The notes beneath the pieces were generated by a model, which saw only the letters and a program-made list of their open reading frames with translations, searched no databases and had not been told where the DNA came from. Positions 33,336 through 44,799 of a stretch of 64,000 nt of DNA are shown here, one piece after another. The position numbers and the translations under genes were made by a program. This DNA is from Scilla litardierei (Eukaryota > Streptophyta > Magnoliopsida > Asparagales > Asparagaceae), in assembly GCA_030789695.1 (NCBI GenBank), contig CM061132.1:157772817-157836816 (forward strand), written 5' to 3'. Position 1 is the first letter of the stretch. Every line of letters begins with the position of its first letter.

Positions 33336-34180
33336 CTATTCCTTTAGGTCGAAAGGGAGCAGCGACCCAATAGAGACAGTTTTTCCTTCCTCTTGGGAAA
33401 TTCGGATGTTCTCTGTTTCTTCAACTATGGAAGGCCGCCCATCTTTGATCCGTGGGTCGAATGGATCCGCCTGCTCGATCCTCCTCAGGGCGGTGGACAG
33501 CATATAGCATGACCATGCCTGTTTCTGATTCCCTTTTGCTTTTTCGACCCCTTCAGGAGTCTGGAATTTGATCATCTGATGGAAGGTTGAGACCACCGCT
33601 TTTATGGCATTCAGCAATGGTCTTCTGATGATCCCGTTATATACCGAGTTGACCTTCACCACCATGAAATTGGTTAGGCAAGTGATTTGTCGAGGATACG
33701 TACCGATGGTCACCGGTAAGGTGATGATGCCCGCTATCAGGGCAGAATGCCCGGTGAATCCCACCAGGGGTCTCGTACAAGGCGTCAACTCTACAGATGA
33801 CATTTCCATCCACTCCAGCATATTGAAGAAGAGTATGTCGCATGAGCTTTCGGTGTCAACACGCAACCTTTTTATGGCGATCTCTTTGATGGTGGCCGTG
33901 ACGACAATGTCATCATCAGGCAGTAGTCCATACCCTCTAGATCTTCATCTGAGAAGGAGATAGGGGGTGTAGAATCTCTGGTGCGCTTTCGCCCCACGGA
34001 TACTGTCATCAACCTTTCGGCGTATGAACTTTGGAGAGAGGTTGATAACTCCGGGTGCGGGGGACCTCCCATTATCATGCTGATGAGTTCGACACTTGGA
34101 GGTCTCGTGGCAACCTCTGAGGATGTAGATGGGCAGGCCAACATGGTCGAGTGGTTCGTCGATCGGGATGTCGACTCGTG
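33336..34180 (-). pseudogene. gag C-terminal remnant and aspartic protease of the outer Tat element
   Basis: Retropepsin-like protease that would process the polyprotein. After a short gag-derived piece (IMGGPPHPELS, ISFSDEDLEG, about 34100-33910) a frameshift leads into RVDTESSCDILFFNM, the protease active-site region. The family motif is DTGSS, but here Gly is replaced by Glu. GFTGHSALIAGIITLPVTIG and VNSVYNGIIRRPLLN follow, as in Tat proteases. The bulk of gag, including the capsid-like region and zinc knuckle, is missing between here and the PBS. Confidence 0.85.
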
Positions 34181-34200
34181 GTTTTCCACAGACGGCGCCA
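34181..34200 (-). other. Primer-binding site of the outer Tat element
   Basis: Minus-strand TGGCGCCGTCTGTGGAAAAC just inside the 5' LTR end; the same PBS type as the element at 46231 (TTGGCGCCGTCTGTGGGAA). Confidence 0.85.
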
Positions 34201-34203
34201 AAC

Positions 34204-34785
34204 TGTTAAGGCCAAAATTGACCGAGACAGTTGCAAGCTAGCGTAGACTCAAGATGCTGAGTCGGAGCCTCATCAGCAATTGGAATGGGACCCTTGGTTG
34301 GAAGAACCAGGGTTGAGTGATGGTAGTTGGAGATGGTGCGACGTTCGATCGACCTTGGAATGATAATATCGTCGAGCGTTCGATGCTGGGAAGCTCGACG
34401 TCGACCTTCAGTGTTGGATGGTGACCGTCGATCTGCACTACAGGGACTCGTTAGGGAGGTCGAATCTGGGTTTCGACCCAAATCCCCTTCGATGCTTAAG
34501 TTAGTATGAAACTTAAGAGAGAGAGAGAGAGAGGGAGCTTGGTGCAGCTGAGATCGACCCCCAAAGGTTCGTCTCAAGACTGTGCAATCTCGAATAAATA
34601 AGAAATGTAGGCTGAGAAGATAGAGTTATATGTCTTAGACCTCGTACCTTTTAAATGGGACCCCTTTACCTTCGTTCTTTGGTCTATTTATAGGTAGTCC
34701 CCCCTTGATGATGTGTAACCGTCCCTCATTAAATGGGACACAATCTTCTCCGGGATTCGAGTTAACGACTGTCCATTTACTCAGT
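34204..34785 (-). repeat. 5' LTR of the outer Tat element, first part
   Basis: Matches 4982-5550 and stops at the insertion of the 34786 element; the remainder is 43399-43561. The complete LTR would be about 745 bp. Confidence 0.9.
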
Positions 34786-36038
34786 TGTAATGGCTCAGAG
34801 TGCCATCTATGATAGAGTATATAATACTGTGAGACATGTTTCCTATATAGTACATAAGTGGCTGCATTCGGTATAATATACTGAGCAATCATGATGTGTG
34901 TATAATATTGAAGTGGTATAACTATGAAATAGGTGTATATGAGTGACATGGATGCATATGGTATACTTAATATAATGATTATACTTAAGTCGAGATATGT
35001 GTAGTAAGACGGGCAAATGTGTGTGTGTAAAGTGACTCTGTTTGTACATATAGTACTATGGTGTGTGTATAGTAATTTTGTGTGTTCATAAAGTAATTGG
35101 GTGTATATGAAGTCATATGAGTGTGGATATTGATTGATAATGATATGATGATGTCCTTTAATAGTGTGATGTAAATTAGAGAGGGTTAAGTGGATAGTGT
35201 ATGGTGTGAGAATGGGTGTAGAGTACAAGTGTAGTGGGCATAGTAGGTGGGTGTATGTGTATAGTAAGAAGTGGGTTGTGCCTAGCTAGTATGGATGTGG
35301 AGGAGGGAGAAGAATAAGATTTGCAATCATGCCCCTCAAGTTTACGTTTATGCCCAAGATTGGGTACATTTCTAAATTAGGCTAGAATGAGGATTTTTGT
35401 GCAAAAGTGTCATGAAGTCTTTGACCCTAATTTTCTTGGTGGGCTTCATAAATTGGGTAATGAGCTTATAAAATGAGTGTGGGCTTATGAAGTGGGCCTA
35501 AGAGATAAAGAAAAGAAAAGAGGAAAAATAACAAAGTGGAGGAGGCTAAATGAGGCAAAATGGTCATTTACTAACCCATGAAGTTTCTACACATTAGACA
35601 TCTCATTAGACACCTCACCATCTCTCTCCCCCTCATTATTTAAGTGATGGGCCGAAATCTCTAGAGGCTTTCAAGAAAAATCAAAAGAAAAAAAAGAAGA
35701 AGAAAGAAGAAGAGAGAAAGAAGGGGAAAACCCTAAGGCAAAGAGAAAGAAAAGGGGTGATGAGAGAGCTATGTGTACTTTGGGTTTTCTTTTGGGGTGA
35801 GAGATTCTTGTACTATATGAATTGATATAATGGGATGTTTGAGATGTATAAGAAATTGTTCAGTGTTTGGTTTTCAGTATTTCTCTGTGACTTTGTGTCG
35901 TTCTGTGTTTGTTGGTTGGCTGTTTGTTGAATACTACATGTACTATTCCCAGCAATGCGCAGTGGACCTGCAGATACGTTTTTAGTTCTCGTCATGTACC
36001 CTGCCTCCTTGCGTATCCCAGGGATGGGGGTCGTGACA
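34786..36038 (+). repeat. 5' LTR of the nested non-coding Gypsy-type element (1253 bp)
   Basis: Nearly the same as 42130-43393, with a GTGTGTGTATAGTA-rich first half and an AAGAAGAAAGAAGAAGAGAG tract near 35690-35715. Confidence 0.9.
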
Positions 36039-36119
36039 GGTGGTGGCCCACGCAGGTCCCCTCACTGCGATTGTGTACGGAATAGTACGAGTAGTGTTCG
36101 TGTGTTTGTGGGTAGTTGA

Positions 36120-37500
36120 GTCATAAGGTGGGTAGAGTCCAGCCTTAGGACGGGACCGGATAGCCTAAGCTTGAGGTATAGCACCCTGGGGGTTGATATT
36201 CTAGTATTGATTCGGTATGAATGTATGTACGTATTTATGTGTGTAAGTATGTGTACATATACATCTATAGTTTTATGAGTGCTGAATATGGCTTGTCGAG
36301 TATATTGAGATGATATACTCATATGCATATGACTATGGTATATGTACGAATGATCGTATGGTTCTATGGTTGTATTTGAAGTATATGTGTTAATAAATGG
36401 TTGACATATGAGTAGTGTGTAAAGTGGAGATATATATACTTGACTGAGATGCATGTAGAGTATGGATGTACTGTGTATTGGCTATATGCTGTATGTGATA
36501 TGCACTTGTAGAGTGTGCAGATGCCTGTGTGGATCCTTGAGTTCCACCCATGTATGTGTGGATATGTCTTATGAGTATTAGTGTCATGTGTTGATATAAG
36601 TGATGAGTATATGATACATGTATGGCTGTAAGCTGGTACGCTTACACCTCTATATGGATGAATGTAGTTTTTTATGATTATCAATGTGTATTGATATTAA
36701 TATGGTAAACCTAGTGTGATGATATATCTATGAATGTTGGATGGATGCTAGGAGACATGTATGATTGTATGTCTATGTATAGAGGTGCATGTGTATATGT
36801 GTTAATGTATGGTAGCCTATAAGTAGTACGTATCATAGAACTATATGGTTAATTAAGCGCTAGGCGATGTATAGATATAGCATGTCGTCTGTATTTGTAG
36901 TATGCGGTGTGTATATACATGCTGATTGTGCAGATCCATGTGTGGATCGTTGTGTTCCAGTCAAGTATGAGTGGGCATGCCCTGGGTGTATTAGAGTTGT
37001 GTGTTTGATATATATATGGAAGATGTATATGGTTGTCTATCTGGCTGTAAGTGGATACGGTTGAACCGGTGTTTGGATAGATATATCATTATATGAGTAT
37101 CTGTGTGTGTTGGTGTTATTGTATGAGACTTTATGTGATGGTGTGTATGTGTGTACTTGGATATATATTAGGATACATACGTGGTCGTATGTCTATATCT
37201 ATATATGGAGATGCATGTGTATGTATATGAGGTTATCATATCTATATGTATAGTTGTGAACATGTACGTGTGTACATGTTTGAGGGTACCTATGTTGTTG
37301 CATGTGTATAAATATTTGTGTGTAGTGATATTGATGTGATTGTATATTCGCATGTGTGGGTGTGGGCCCATGCATCAGTAAACTTGTACTTCAATATGTA
37401 TCTCTGTTTGCATGGTGTGATGTGTGTATGTAGTGCTCTATCAGCCTTTTATATGAGATAATGCATATTATCGTAAGTATACGTATGGATGTAATTCAGT
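36120..37500 (+). repeat. TG-rich leader with diverged ~418-bp tandem duplication
   Basis: Matching landmarks recur about 415-420 bp apart: TGTGCAGATGCCTGTGTGGATC (near 36513) and TGTGCAGATCCATGTGTGGATC (near 36927); GTATGTCTATGTATAGAGGTG (near 36767) and GTATGTCTATATCTATATATGG (near 37186). Confidence 0.65.
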
Positions 37501-37578
37501 ATACACGGTTGATGTATTTGTATAAGTAATTGTTTACCAGTGTGCTCTGCCTTCGTATATGCTTGGGACAGATTGACC

Positions 37579-37646
<68 letters not shown>
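37579..37646. repeat. (TA)n microsatellite
   Basis: Uninterrupted TA run, target-like for the adjacent Helitron end. Confidence 0.95.
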
Positions 37647-37647
<1 letters not shown>

Positions 37648-38523
37648 TAGTCATAACCCGTGCCCGCGGGCACGGTTCATTTAACATTTCACCGACAAAT
37701 TTTTGTTCCCCGAAAAATTATTTACACAGCCAAAATTAAACAGAACAATAAATTAGCGTAAAAATATTTAGTGGCACGGGCACCTTCGACACGGGCGTCT
37801 TCGGCGTGGAACAACAAATTCGGCGTCGAACAACAAATTTGGCGCCCGGTCCTTCGGCGCATAACAACAAATCTTTGTAAAAAAATTGCGCGGGTGACTT
37901 CGGCGCAGAACAACGGAACAACAAATTCGACGTCGAACAACAAATTTAGCGCCCGCGCCTTTTGCGTAGAACAACAAATCTTTGTAACAACAAATTCGAC
38001 GCCCGCGCCTTTGGCCCAGAACAATGGAACAACAAATTCCGCGTCGAACAACAAATTCGGTGTTGAACAACAAATTTGGCGCCCGCGCTTTCAGCGCATA
38101 ACAACAAATCTTTGAAAAAAAATTTAGCGGGCGCCGAAGACAACAAACATCAATGTATTTTTACGCTAATTTGTCGTTCCGCTAAATTGTTTTACGCTAA
38201 ATTTTTTATTTTGTTTAATTTAATGGATCATGATTCTCCACAATCTTTCCCAAGGCACTTTTAATTTCAAAGTTTAGGTTTCCAATGCACTTTTTCTTCC
38301 AAATTTAATCTCCACAATATTTCTCAATGCACTTTTCCCCCCAAATTTAATTTCCACAATCTTTTCCAAGGCACTTCTAATTTCAAAGTTTATATTCCCA
38401 AGGCATTTACTCCCAAAATTTTTCACAAAATCCAATCTCAACTATTGATTTACCAAGATCAAATCTCAGCCACTCTTTATCTTGTCCTAGTCAGCCCTAG
38501 AATTCAAAAATCGTTGTCAAATG

Positions 38524-38524
<1 letters not shown>
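37647..38524 (-). mobile_element. Helitron-like sequence, minus strand, with minisatellite
   Basis: On the minus strand the end reads hairpin CCGTGCCCGCGGGCACGG (37675-37658), GTTATGA, CTAG (37650-37647), then T of the TA run: the Helitron 3' terminus pattern (hairpin plus CTRR, insertion between A and T). The body holds a degenerate minisatellite at 37795-38110 built from GAACAACAAATTCGGCGTC-like units. The 5' TC end was not identified. Confidence 0.55.
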
Positions 38525-38578
<54 letters not shown>

Positions 38579-38748
38579 CATACATATATACATACATACA
38601 TACATATATACATACATACATACATATGTATGTATGTATGTATATATGTATGTATGTATGTATATATGTATGTATGTATGTATATATGTATGTATGTATA
38701 TATATATATATATAAAGCAACCAATATATATATATATATATATATATA
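38525..38748. repeat. Compound TA / CATA / TGTA microsatellite
   Basis: TATATA runs flanking CATACATACATA and TATGTATGTATG blocks, forming a large potential foldback. The ORFs in it (YIYIYI, MYVCMY) are artefacts. Confidence 0.95.
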
Positions 38749-41660
38749 TCTATATTATAAAAGAGGGATGTTATCAAGAGAAATTGGATAAGAGATATTG
38801 GACAAGAGAAATTGGATAAGAGATATCTCTATTATAAGAGAGGGATGTTATCAAGAAAAATTGGATAAGATTATATCTATATTATAAAAGAGGGATGTTA
38901 TCAAGAGAAATTGGATAAGAGATATTGGACATGAGAAATTGGATTAGAGATATCTATATTATAAAAGAGTGATGTTATCAAGAGAAATTGGATAAGAGAT
39001 ATTGGAAAAGAAAAATTGGATAAGCGATATCTATATTATAAAAGAGAGATGTTATCAAAAGAAATTGGATAAGGGATATTGGAAAAGAGAAATTGGATAG
39101 GAGATATCGATATTATAAAAGAGGGATGTTATCAAGAGAAATTGGATAAGAGATATTGGACATGAGAAATTGGATAAGAGATATCTATATTATAAAAGAG
39201 GGATGTTATCAAGAGAAATTGGATAAGAGATATTGGAAAATAGAAATTGGATAAGAGATATCTATATTATAAAAGAGGGATGTTATCAAGAGAAATTGGA
39301 TAAGAGATATTGGACATGAGAAATTGGATAAGAGATATCTATATTATAAAAGAGGGATGTTATCAAGAGAAATTGGATAAGAGATATTGGACAAAAGAAA
39401 TTGGATAAGAGATATCTATATTATAAGAGAGGGATGTTATCAAGAGAAATTGGATAAGAGATATCTATATTATAAAAGAGGGATGTTATCAAGAGAAATT
39501 GGATAAGAGATATTGGACATGAGAAATTGGATAAGAGATATCTATATTATAAAAGAGTGATGTTATCAAGAGAAATTGGATAAGAGATATTGGACAAGAG
39601 AAATTGGATAAGAGATATCTATATTATAAAAGAGGGATGTTATCAAGAGAAATTGGATAAGAGATATTGGAAAAGAGAAATTGGATAAGCGATATCTATA
39701 TTATAAAAGAGAGATGTTATCAAGAGAAATTGGATAAGAGATATTGGAAAAGAGAAATTGGATAAGAGATATCTATATTATAAAAGAGGGTTGTTATCAA
39801 GAGAAATTGGATAAAAGATATTGGACAAGAGAAATTGGATAAGAGATATCTATATTATAAGAGAGGGATGTTATCAAGAGAAATTGGATAAGAGATATTG
39901 GACATGAGAAATTGGATAAGAGATATCTATATTATAATAGAGGGATGTTATAAAGAGAAATTGGATAAGAGATATTGGACAAGAGAAATTGGATAAGAGA
40001 TATCTCTATTATAAGAGATGGATGTTATCAAGAGAAATTGGATAAGATTATATCTATATTATAAAAGAGGGATGTTATCAAGAGAAATTGGATAAGAGAT
40101 ATTGGACATGAGAAATTGGATAAGAGATATCTATATTATAAAAGAGTGATGTTTTCAAGAGAAATTGGATAAGAGATATTGGACATGAGAAATTGGATAA
40201 GAGATATCTATATTATAAAAGAGGGACGTTATCAAGAGAAATTGGATAAGAGATATTTGACAAGAGAAATTGGATAAGAGATATCTATATTATAAAAGAG
40301 GGATGTTATCAAGAGAAATTGGATAAGAGATATTGGAAAAGAGAAATTGGATAAGAGATATCTATATTATAAAAGAGGGATGTTATCAAGAGAAATTGGA
40401 TAAGAGATATTGGAAAAGAGAAATTGGATAAGAGATATCTATATTATAAAAGAGGGTTGTTATCAAGAAAAATTGGATAAGAGATATTGGACAAGAGAAA
40501 TTGGATAAGAGATATCTATATTGTAAGAGAGGGATGTTATTAAGAGAAATTGGATAAGAGATATCTATATTATAAAAGAGGGATGTTATCAAGAGAAATT
40601 GGATAAGCGATATTGGAAAAGAGAAATTGGCTAAGAGATATCTATACTATAAAAGAGGGATGTTATCAAGAGAAATTGGATAAGAGATATTGGAAAAGAG
40701 AAATTGGATAAGAGATATCTATATTATAAAATATTATAAAAGAGGGATGTTATCAAGAGAAATTGGATAAGAGATATTGGAAAAGAGAAATTGGATAAGA
40801 GATATCTATATTATAAAAAAGGGATGTTATCAAAAGAAATTGGATAAGAGATATTGGACATGAGAAATTGGATAAGAGATATCTATATTATAAAAGAGGG
40901 ATGTTATCAAGATAAATTGGATAAGAGATATTGGACAAGAGAAATTAGATAAGAGATATCTATATTATAAGAGATGGATGTTATCAAGAGAGATTGGATA
41001 AGAGATATCTATATTATAAAAGAGGGATGTTATCAAGAGAAATTGGATAAGAGATATTGGACATGAGAAATTGGATAAGAGATATCTATATTATAAAAAA
41101 GGGATGTTATCAAGAGAAATTGGATAAGAGATATTGGACAAGAGAAATTGGATAAGAGATATCTATATTATAAGATAGGGATGTTATCAAGAGAGATTGG
41201 ATAAGAGACATCTATATTATAAAAGAGAGATGTTATCAAGAGAAATTGGATAAGAGATATTGGACATGAGAAATTGGATAAGAGATATCTATATTATAAA
41301 AGAGGGATGTTATTAAGAGAAATTGGATTAGAGATATTGGACAAGATAAATTGGATAAGAGATATCTATATTATAAAAGAGGGATGTTATCAAGAGAAAT
41401 TGAATAAGAGATATTGGACAATAGAAATTGGATAAGAGTGATGTTATCAAGAGAAATTGGATAAGAGATATCTATATTACAAACAAGAGATGTTATCAAG
41501 AGAAATTGGATAAGAGATATTGGACAAGAGAAATTGGATAAGGGATATCTCTTATATAAAAGACGGATGTTATCAAGAGAAATTGATAAGAGAATTTGGA
41601 CATGAGAAATTGGATAAGAGAATTTGGATATCTATTATATAAAACAGGGAAATTGAATAT
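38749..41660 (+). repeat. Tandem array, ~77-bp units (with shorter ~46-bp units), about 2.9 kb
   Basis: The unit starts TCTATATTATAAAAGAGGGA, continues TGTTATCAAGAGAAATTGGA and carries a 20-bp sub-repeat GAGAAATTGGATAAGAGATA twice (once in the short units). About three dozen units with scattered single-base changes, more degenerate at the right end. No spacers, so not CRISPR. Confidence 0.95.
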
Positions 41661-42020
41661 GAGAAAATATAAGAGATGAGATTTTGAGGGATAAAAGAGG
41701 AGGTGGGGAATTTTGCGCATACAACCCCGGTTTTTGTATTTTTGCCTATGGACCCTCCCCACACACACACCCACACTTTTTATTCTCACCCCTGCCGACC
41801 ATTTTTTTTCCAGTTCTATGAAGATTTTGAATCTTATCCTACTAGGACAAAGCTTTGTCCTACGTGGCAAGTTTGTCCTTGGTGGTAATGACAATTTTGG
41901 GGGGACTTAAATTTTGGGGGAAAACTTAAATTTGGGGGGAAACTTGAAATTTTGTGGGAAAACTTGAAATTTGGGGGAACTTGAAATTTGTGGGGGAGAA
42001 AAACTCAGCCATTAAATAAA

Positions 42021-42050
42021 CCGTGCCCTATGGGCACGGGTAATGACTAG
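42021..42050 (+). other. Helitron 3' terminus (hairpin + CTAG)
   Basis: Inverted repeat CCGTGCCC/GGGCACGG, then GTAATGA and CTAG before a TA run. Confidence 0.7.
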
Positions 42051-42129
42051 TATATATATATATGATCACCCTTAGCTATGTCCTCAGTTGAAAAGTCCGA
42101 GGACGGACTTTGTTTTAAGGAGGGTAGCA

Positions 42130-43393
42130 TGTAATGGCTCAGAGTGCCATCTACGATAGAGTATATAATACTGTGAGACATGATTCCTATATAGTGCATA
42201 AGTGGCTGCATTCGGTATAATATACTGAGCAACCATGATGTGTGTATAATATTGAAGTGGTATAACTATGAAATAGGTGTATATGAGTGACATGGATGCA
42301 TATGGTATACTTAATATAATGATTATACTTAGGTCGAGATATGTGTAGTAAGACGTGCAAATGTGTGTGTGTAAAGTGACATTGTTTGTACATATAGTAC
42401 TATGGTGTGTGTATAGTAATTTTGTGTGTTCATAAAGTAATTGGGTGTATATGAAGTCATATGAGTGTGGATATTGATTGATAATGATATGATGATGTTC
42501 TTTAATGGTGTGATGTAAATTAGAGAGAGGGTTAAGTGGATAGTGTAAGGTGTGAGAATGGGTGTAGAGTACAAGTGTAGTGGGCATAGTAGGTGGGTGT
42601 GTGTGTAGTAAGAAGTGGGTTGTGCCTAGCTAGTATGGATGTGGAGGAGGGAGAAGAATAAGATTTGCAATCATGCCCTTCAAGTTTACATTTATGCCCA
42701 AGATTGGGTACATTTCTAAATTAGACTAGAAATGAGGATTTTTGTGCAAAAGTGTCATGAAGTTTTTGACCCTAATTTTCTTGGTGGGCTTCATGAATTG
42801 GGTAATGAGCTTATGAAATGAGTGTGGGCTTATGAAGTGGGCCTAAGATATAAAGAAAAGAAAAGAGGGAAAATGACAAGGTGGTGGATGCTAAATGAGA
42901 CAAATGAAGGGCAAAATGGGCATTTACTAACCCATGAAGTTTCTACACATTAGACACCTCATTAGACACCTCACCATCTCTCTCCCCCTCATTATGTCAG
43001 TCATGAGCTGAAATCTCTAGAGGCTTTCAAGAAAAATCAAAAGAAAAAAAAGAAGAAGAAAGAAGAAGAGAGAAAGAAGGGGAAAACCCTAAGGCAAAGA
43101 GAAAGAAAAGGGGTGAGGAGAGAGCTATGTGTACTTTGGGTTTTCCTTTGGGGTGAGAGATGCTTGTACTATATGAATTGATACAATGGGATGTTTGATA
43201 TGTATAAGAAATTGTTCAGTGTTTGGTTTTCAGTATTTCTCTGTGACTTTGTGTCGTTCTGTGTTTGTTGGTTGGCTGTTTGTTGAATACTACATGTACT
43301 ATTCCCAGCAATGCGCAGTGGACCTGCAGATACGTTTTTAGTTCTTGTCATGTACCCTGCCTCCTTGTGTATCCCAGCGATGGGGTCGTGACA
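42130..43393 (+). repeat. 3' LTR of the nested non-coding Gypsy-type element (1264 bp)
   Basis: Partner of 34786-36038; differs by scattered substitutions and short indels. Confidence 0.9.
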
Positions 43394-43561
43394 TCGGTCT
43401 CATTAACTTTCCCCTGAATGTTAGAGCCAGCCTAACGATCGATTGACCCATTCGTCTGACTCAGCGGTACCCCGCTAAGAATGCGGGGGGTACTAGATTA
43501 CGGATGCTAAATGGGTCAGGTATGCGGATACTCCAGTTGGATTCGTACATGTGCACTAACA
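43394..43561 (-). repeat. 5' LTR of the outer Tat element, second part
   Basis: Continues the LTR from 34785 (shared TCGGT) and ends GTGCACTAACA, next to duplication GCCAT at 43562-43566. Confidence 0.9.
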
Positions 43562-44059
43562 GCCATGCAAAACAAAGTTTCATTGTTTTATTTCCTTTTA
43601 CCCTACACATACGTCTTAAAATTTTCTCCCCTCACTCGCATGCCTCCTCCCCATCCTCTCATCACGGTCGCCCCCGGTGCCATCTCTCGCCACCTTTGCT
43701 ACCATCAATGTCGCCTCTTGATGATGTCAATCTCGTCACCGTCGCTTCCTCTGCATACTCTTCATCTTCTTTCATTTCATCAAATCTATCATCTACATCA
43801 ATTTTATCAATTTCACTAACCATAACCATAACCTCTCCCTCCACCATTACCATCACCTTCTCTTGCTCCCACCACTGCCATAGTATCCTCATCTTCTTCA
43901 TCCTCTTCATCCACATCTTCATCATCCTCATATTATCCATTCTCTTCAACTTTTTTATCTTCTTCAGTAAAAAAATGTAACTATCTTCAAATGCATCCGA
44001 GGATGATGATGTTAAGGAGAAGGTACGAGTGTTGACCGGTGCAGCCAGCGATGCCTCTA

Positions 44060-44620
44060 TGTGTGTATTGTGGGTTTGAGAGACATAGAGAAGAATGGTA
44101 GTTATGGGATTAGTGGATGTGTAAAATAAAAAACGAATTTAAAAAAAATCTTGAGTGTGTATAAAATGGTGTGTGCACAAAGCAAAAATGGGTGTGCATA
44201 TAGACTTACCAGAAACAAAGAGGCTTTCTACTTTTGGCAAGATCTTAAGTGTGGGACCCACAAGAGTTGTCTGTTACCAAAAGGATCCATTAGGGTAAGG
44301 TGATGTGTGAAGTAAAAATTGAATTTAAAATATCTTGGGTGTGTATAAAATGGTGTGCGTGCAAAGCAAAAATGGTCGTGCTTACATAATTACCTTAAAA
44401 ACGAAGTAGTGTTCATGGGATCTTAAGTGTGGAACCCACAAGAGTTGTATGCGGCCAAAAAGGACCCTTAGGATGAAGTGATGTGTAAAGGGGAAAAATT
44501 GATTTTTTTAAAAAAAATCTTATATATGTATAAAGTGGCACCAGAGCAAAAATGGTTGTGCTGATTGAATTAACTTGAAACGAAACAGTTGTAGGATCTT
44601 AAGTGTGAGTGGTGCAGGAG
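44060..44620. repeat. Degenerate ~177-bp tandem repeat, three units
   Basis: GATCTTAAGTGTG recurs at 44241, 44419 and 44595; between them GATGTGTGAAGT/AAAG and GCAAAAATGGTCGTGC-like blocks recur in the same order. This is the same repeat tail as at 4690-4790. Confidence 0.75.
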
Positions 44621-44799
44621 CAATTATGACTAGTCTGATGTTAGCAAATGAGTCAATGAAATTTCGAGCTCCAACTTTAGCTCATGATTTCAGATTGGTC
44701 CTTAAGCTGTTTTGGGCCAAGTATTGCTTAGTTGTGCTTCAATGTTTTAAGACCCAAAAACCTCTTTGGCCAAAAAATTTCCTAAGTTTTTCTACAAGA

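Larger units (their letters stand above)
38749..42050 (+). mobile_element. Non-autonomous Helitron, plus strand, with amplified 5' end
   Basis: Begins TCTATATTATAAAAGAGG after a TA run and ends with hairpin CCGTGCCCTATGGGCACGG (42021-42039), GTAATGA, CTAG (42047-42050) followed by T. There are no terminal inverted repeats of its own, no duplication and no Rep/helicase ORF. Most of its length is the tandem array 38749-41660; the unique 3' part (41660-42020) has GGGGGAAACTTGAAATTT-type short repeats. Confidence 0.65.
34786..43393 (+). mobile_element. Non-coding Gypsy-type LTR element nested in the Tat LTR
   Basis: LTRs 34786-36038 and 42130-43393 start TGTAATGGCTC and end GTCGTGACA. Flanks TCAGT (34781-34785) and TCGGT (43394-43398); the uninterrupted LTR at 4982 has TCGGT at the same place, so the left copy changed later. 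The polypurine tract TTTTAAGGAGGGTAGCA (42113-42129) and the preceding CCGAGGACGGACTT resemble the 3' end of Tekay/Del-type chromoviruses. No gag or pol is readable, and no standard PBS follows the left LTR. The interior holds TG-rich repeats and Helitron sequences. Confidence 0.85.
4982..43561 (-). mobile_element. Tat-lineage Gypsy LTR retrotransposon, expanded by three nested insertions
   Basis: Bounded by GCCAT duplications (4977-4981 and 43562-43566). In element orientation, right to left: 5' LTR 43561-34204 (interrupted), PBS 34200-34181, protease, RT, RNase H, second RNase H, integrase, tandem repeat, antisense ORF, polypurine tract 5723-5712, 3' LTR 5711-4982. Removing the nested elements leaves about 8.9 kb. 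Gag is almost wholly missing, so the element is non-autonomous. The Tat assignment rests on the PBS, the extra archaeal-type RNase H, the antisense ORF after integrase and the NAEHL-type integrase end, all known for that lineage. Confidence 0.92.

Noticed and set aside
36039..36060. Possible PBS GGTGGTGGCCCACGCAGG after the 34786 LTR
   Set aside because: Does not match a primer-binding site I know; left unannotated.
38497..38819. ORFs on both strands rich in YIYIYI / MYVCMY
   Set aside because: Direct translation of TA/TGTA microsatellites; no protein character.
38749..41660. Regular repeat array resembling a CRISPR
   Set aside because: No unique spacers; units are contiguous 77-bp satellites in a eukaryotic transposon.
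43504..43980. 158-codon Ser/Thr/Ile-rich ORF after the outer element
   Set aside because: Starts inside an LTR and runs through CTTCATC repeats; the related copy at 4350-4560 does not keep the frame.
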